25,277 nt of DNA from JANWKQ01 sp964624635 (lineage in GTDB: Bacteria > Bacteroidota > Bacteroidia > CAIKAF01), in NCBI GenBank assembly GCA_964624635.1, contig CAZUXM010000036.1, forward strand, positions 1 to 25,277, written 5' to 3'. The position numbers were made by a program, and so were the translations under genes. Position 1 is the stretch's first letter; each line of letters begins with the position of its first letter. The notes beneath the pieces are model-generated. The model had not been told where the DNA came from. It worked only from the letters and a program-made list of their open reading frames with translations, and did no database searches. Of the stretch, positions 24,013-25,277 are shown in pieces.

Positions 24013-24111
24013 ATAAGTAAATAATACCTTTTTGTAAATCAAAACTTACCATTGGTAAAATAATGGATTGATTTCAATGATAGAAATGATATATTTATAC
24101 TACTAAATTGA

Positions 24112-24495
24112 ATGAAAATGAAGAACTTATTAATTGCCTTGATTTTAGTTGCAGGAATATTTACTCAAACAAATGTATCAGCACAAAAATTACCTACCGG
24201 AAGTATTTATAGATGTGATGGATGTAGTGGGGGAATTACCAGTGAATATTTTCAAATTGAATACAACAAAGACTTTGATAAAGTTTTAAATATTTGGTAT
24301 TGGAATACATCAGATACGAAACCTATGATTGTAAAAATTGTAGAGCAGGAATTTGTACAAGGTGAAATTTCAGGCTTTACAATGACCATTAATTTCCCTG
24401 GATCCAATGATAAATATTATCTAGGCCTCATTGAGGATCATGCTAACTTATCAGATGATAATGGCATGTTTAAAGAGTACATATTAGAACAGTAG
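24112..24495 (+). CDS. Small secreted protein with a CxxC motif
   Basis: I do not recognise this 127-residue protein. A signal peptide (hydrophobic 5-18, cleavage near VSAQ at 22-25) is followed by a mature domain of about 100 residues. Its start contains YRCDGCSGG, a CDGC pair at residues 35-38 that could form a disulphide or bind metal. The rest is rich in alternating aromatic and polar residues (EYFQIEYNK, IWYWNT), suggesting beta structure. An ATG two codons further in (24118) also fits. Only a weak short hairpin (24046-24058) lies between pdxA and this gene, with a near-consensus TATATTTA at 24090-24097. Confidence 0.78.
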   Translation: MKMKNLLIALILVAGIFTQTNVSAQKLPTGSIYRCDGCSGGITSEYFQIEYNKDFDKVLNIWYWNTSDTKPMIVKIVEQEFVQGEISGFTMTINFPGSNDKYYLGLIEDHANLSDDNGMFKEYILEQ

Positions 24496-24497
24496 AT

Positions 24498-25277
24498 TTA
24501 TTCCACTACAGCCACCAGCCTAAAACCTTCGCAGGGGAATCCTTCTTTTTTATATGTATTTCTATAGCGAATTTGAAGTTCAGCTCCCGGATCTATCCAG
24601 CCACCTCCTTTAGTAAATCCATCTTCCTGTACGATTTCTCGAACATTACCACACATATTAAATAACCCATACCCATTGGGCCAGTAATTGAGTACAGGCG
24701 CAGTGATATCTGACTTTTCATTCAAGCTTCCAGCAATTTGATAATTTCTGCTTTTGGTTACAATTAATTCACCTTTTTCGTTTCTTGTTATCTGACTGTC
24801 TTCTACACGTAAAAAATTTGCCTGATAATCACCTGCAAAAATCTGTTCATTTTTCTTTAAATATTGACCTAATTTTCGCATATAGGGACCTTGCCAAGCA
24901 TAAATAGCATTGGTATCACCCCCTGATGCTGCAACCATCCATTCCATTTCAACGGGTAATCGAAATTCAATTTTTTTGTCTTTCCATTTTTTTAATGAAA
25001 GTGTATTGGCTTTTTCGGTAAGCCATGTGCAAAACATGGTTATTTTTTCTTTGGATAAGCCTAATACAGGATATTGATTATAGGCCGGGTGCCTGAAATA
25101 ATATTCTGTATAGGGTTTGTTATTAGTTCCCCAGACGTTAGTATCAGGCAGGGCTTTTTCGTATTCTGCCATTTTCCCGTTTGATTTTAGATCTTCAATA
25201 TATAGCCGATACAGCATGTTAGGGGTTTCAATGCGCATCATATAAAACGCCTGTACCGTTTGTATCTGACCTTCATT
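24498..25277 (-). CDS. SUMF1/FGE-sulfatase domain protein, GldK/GldJ-like (5' end outside window)
   Basis: The C-terminal 259 residues are visible and the frame stays open to the window edge, so the true start lies outside. ATGs at 25241 and 25238 are internal: the preceding VQAFY is the usual strand that opens the domain. The formylglycine-generating-enzyme-like fold is seen in YFRHPAYNQYPVLGLSKEK, FRLPVEMEWMVAASGG, NGYGLFNMCGNVREIVQED and GGGWIDPG, ending with EGFRLVAVVE. The PDTNVW and HPAY-x2-YPV segments resemble GldK and GldJ, lipoproteins of the gliding-motility/type IX secretion apparatus. The catalytic cysteine arrangement of true FGE enzymes is not evident, so a structural role is likely. 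It converges with the small secreted gene, two bases apart. Whether it is GldK itself or a paralogue cannot be told. Confidence 0.82.
   Translation of the reverse strand, partial: NEGQIQTVQAFYMMRIETPNMLYRLYIEDLKSNGKMAEYEKALPDTNVWGTNNKPYTEYYFRHPAYNQYPVLGLSKEKITMFCTWLTEKANTLSLKKWKDKKIEFRLPVEMEWMVAASGGDTNAIYAWQGPYMRKLGQYLKKNEQIFAGDYQANFLRVEDSQITRNEKGELIVTKSRNYQIAGSLNEKSDITAPVLNYWPNGYGLFNMCGNVREIVQEDGFTKGGGWIDPGAELQIRYRNTYKKEGFPCEGFRLVAVVE

Noticed and set aside
24036..24074. Possible terminator after pdxA
   Set aside because: A TTACC/GGTAA stem of five pairs with a distant AAATCAA/TTGATTT pairing is too weak and lacks a T-tract directly after it.

Overview
This window looks like chromosomal DNA of an AT-rich member of the Bacteroidetes (Bacteroidota). 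The evidence is a type IX secretion (T9SS) C-terminal sorting domain, a GldK/GldJ-like formylglycine-generating-enzyme homologue, many secreted proteins with MKK-type signal peptides ending in AQ, weak Shine-Dalgarno sequences, and repeated TAnnTTTG -7 promoter elements. The genus cannot be told from the sequence. No rRNA, tRNA, CRISPR array, transposase gene or phage module was seen.

Positions 1-3324 (minus strand) are the downstream end of a surface-glycan biosynthesis locus. The transcription order is wecB-type UDP-GlcNAc 2-epimerase, an alpha/alpha-toroid protein, an atypical acyl carrier protein, and an FkbH-like HAD protein cut by the window edge. Start/stop codons overlap (ATGA) at two of the three junctions. 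Positions 3410-8222 (minus) hold uvrA, a LOG-family gene, a small secreted protein and radC, the last three being 3 bases apart. Positions 8292-10091 (minus) hold a T9SS-secreted YCF48/BNR-repeat protein followed by a lipoprotein with three membrane segments.

Positions 10092-10491 are non-coding and contain a complex palindromic element plus a second long hairpin. Positions 10492-17715 are on the plus strand: a catalytic M16 peptidase and a non-catalytic M16 partner, a strong terminator, a small secreted protein, ychF, a second copy of the palindromic element, and an M1 aminopeptidase. Positions 17712-21427 (minus) hold cdd, pdhA (E1 alpha), a 29-bp perfect inverted repeat, pyruvate dehydrogenase E2, tatA, a REP-like fragment and a DUF1801 gene. 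Positions 21487-24495 (plus) hold the M17 leucyl aminopeptidase, pdxA and a small secreted protein. A GldK/GldJ-like gene enters from the right edge on the minus strand.

Most genes are ordinary core functions: nucleotide excision repair, pyruvate decarboxylation, PLP synthesis, peptide turnover and protein export. The less ordinary material is (i) the FkbH/ACP/toroid/epimerase set, which suggests a C3-acyl decoration of a surface sugar, and (ii) a dense set of short dispersed palindromic repeats. The repeats include two collinear copies of one composite element around CCCACGACTTAAG, each upstream of a secreted zinc-peptidase gene, and a REP-type unit duplicated in frame inside the E2 linker.
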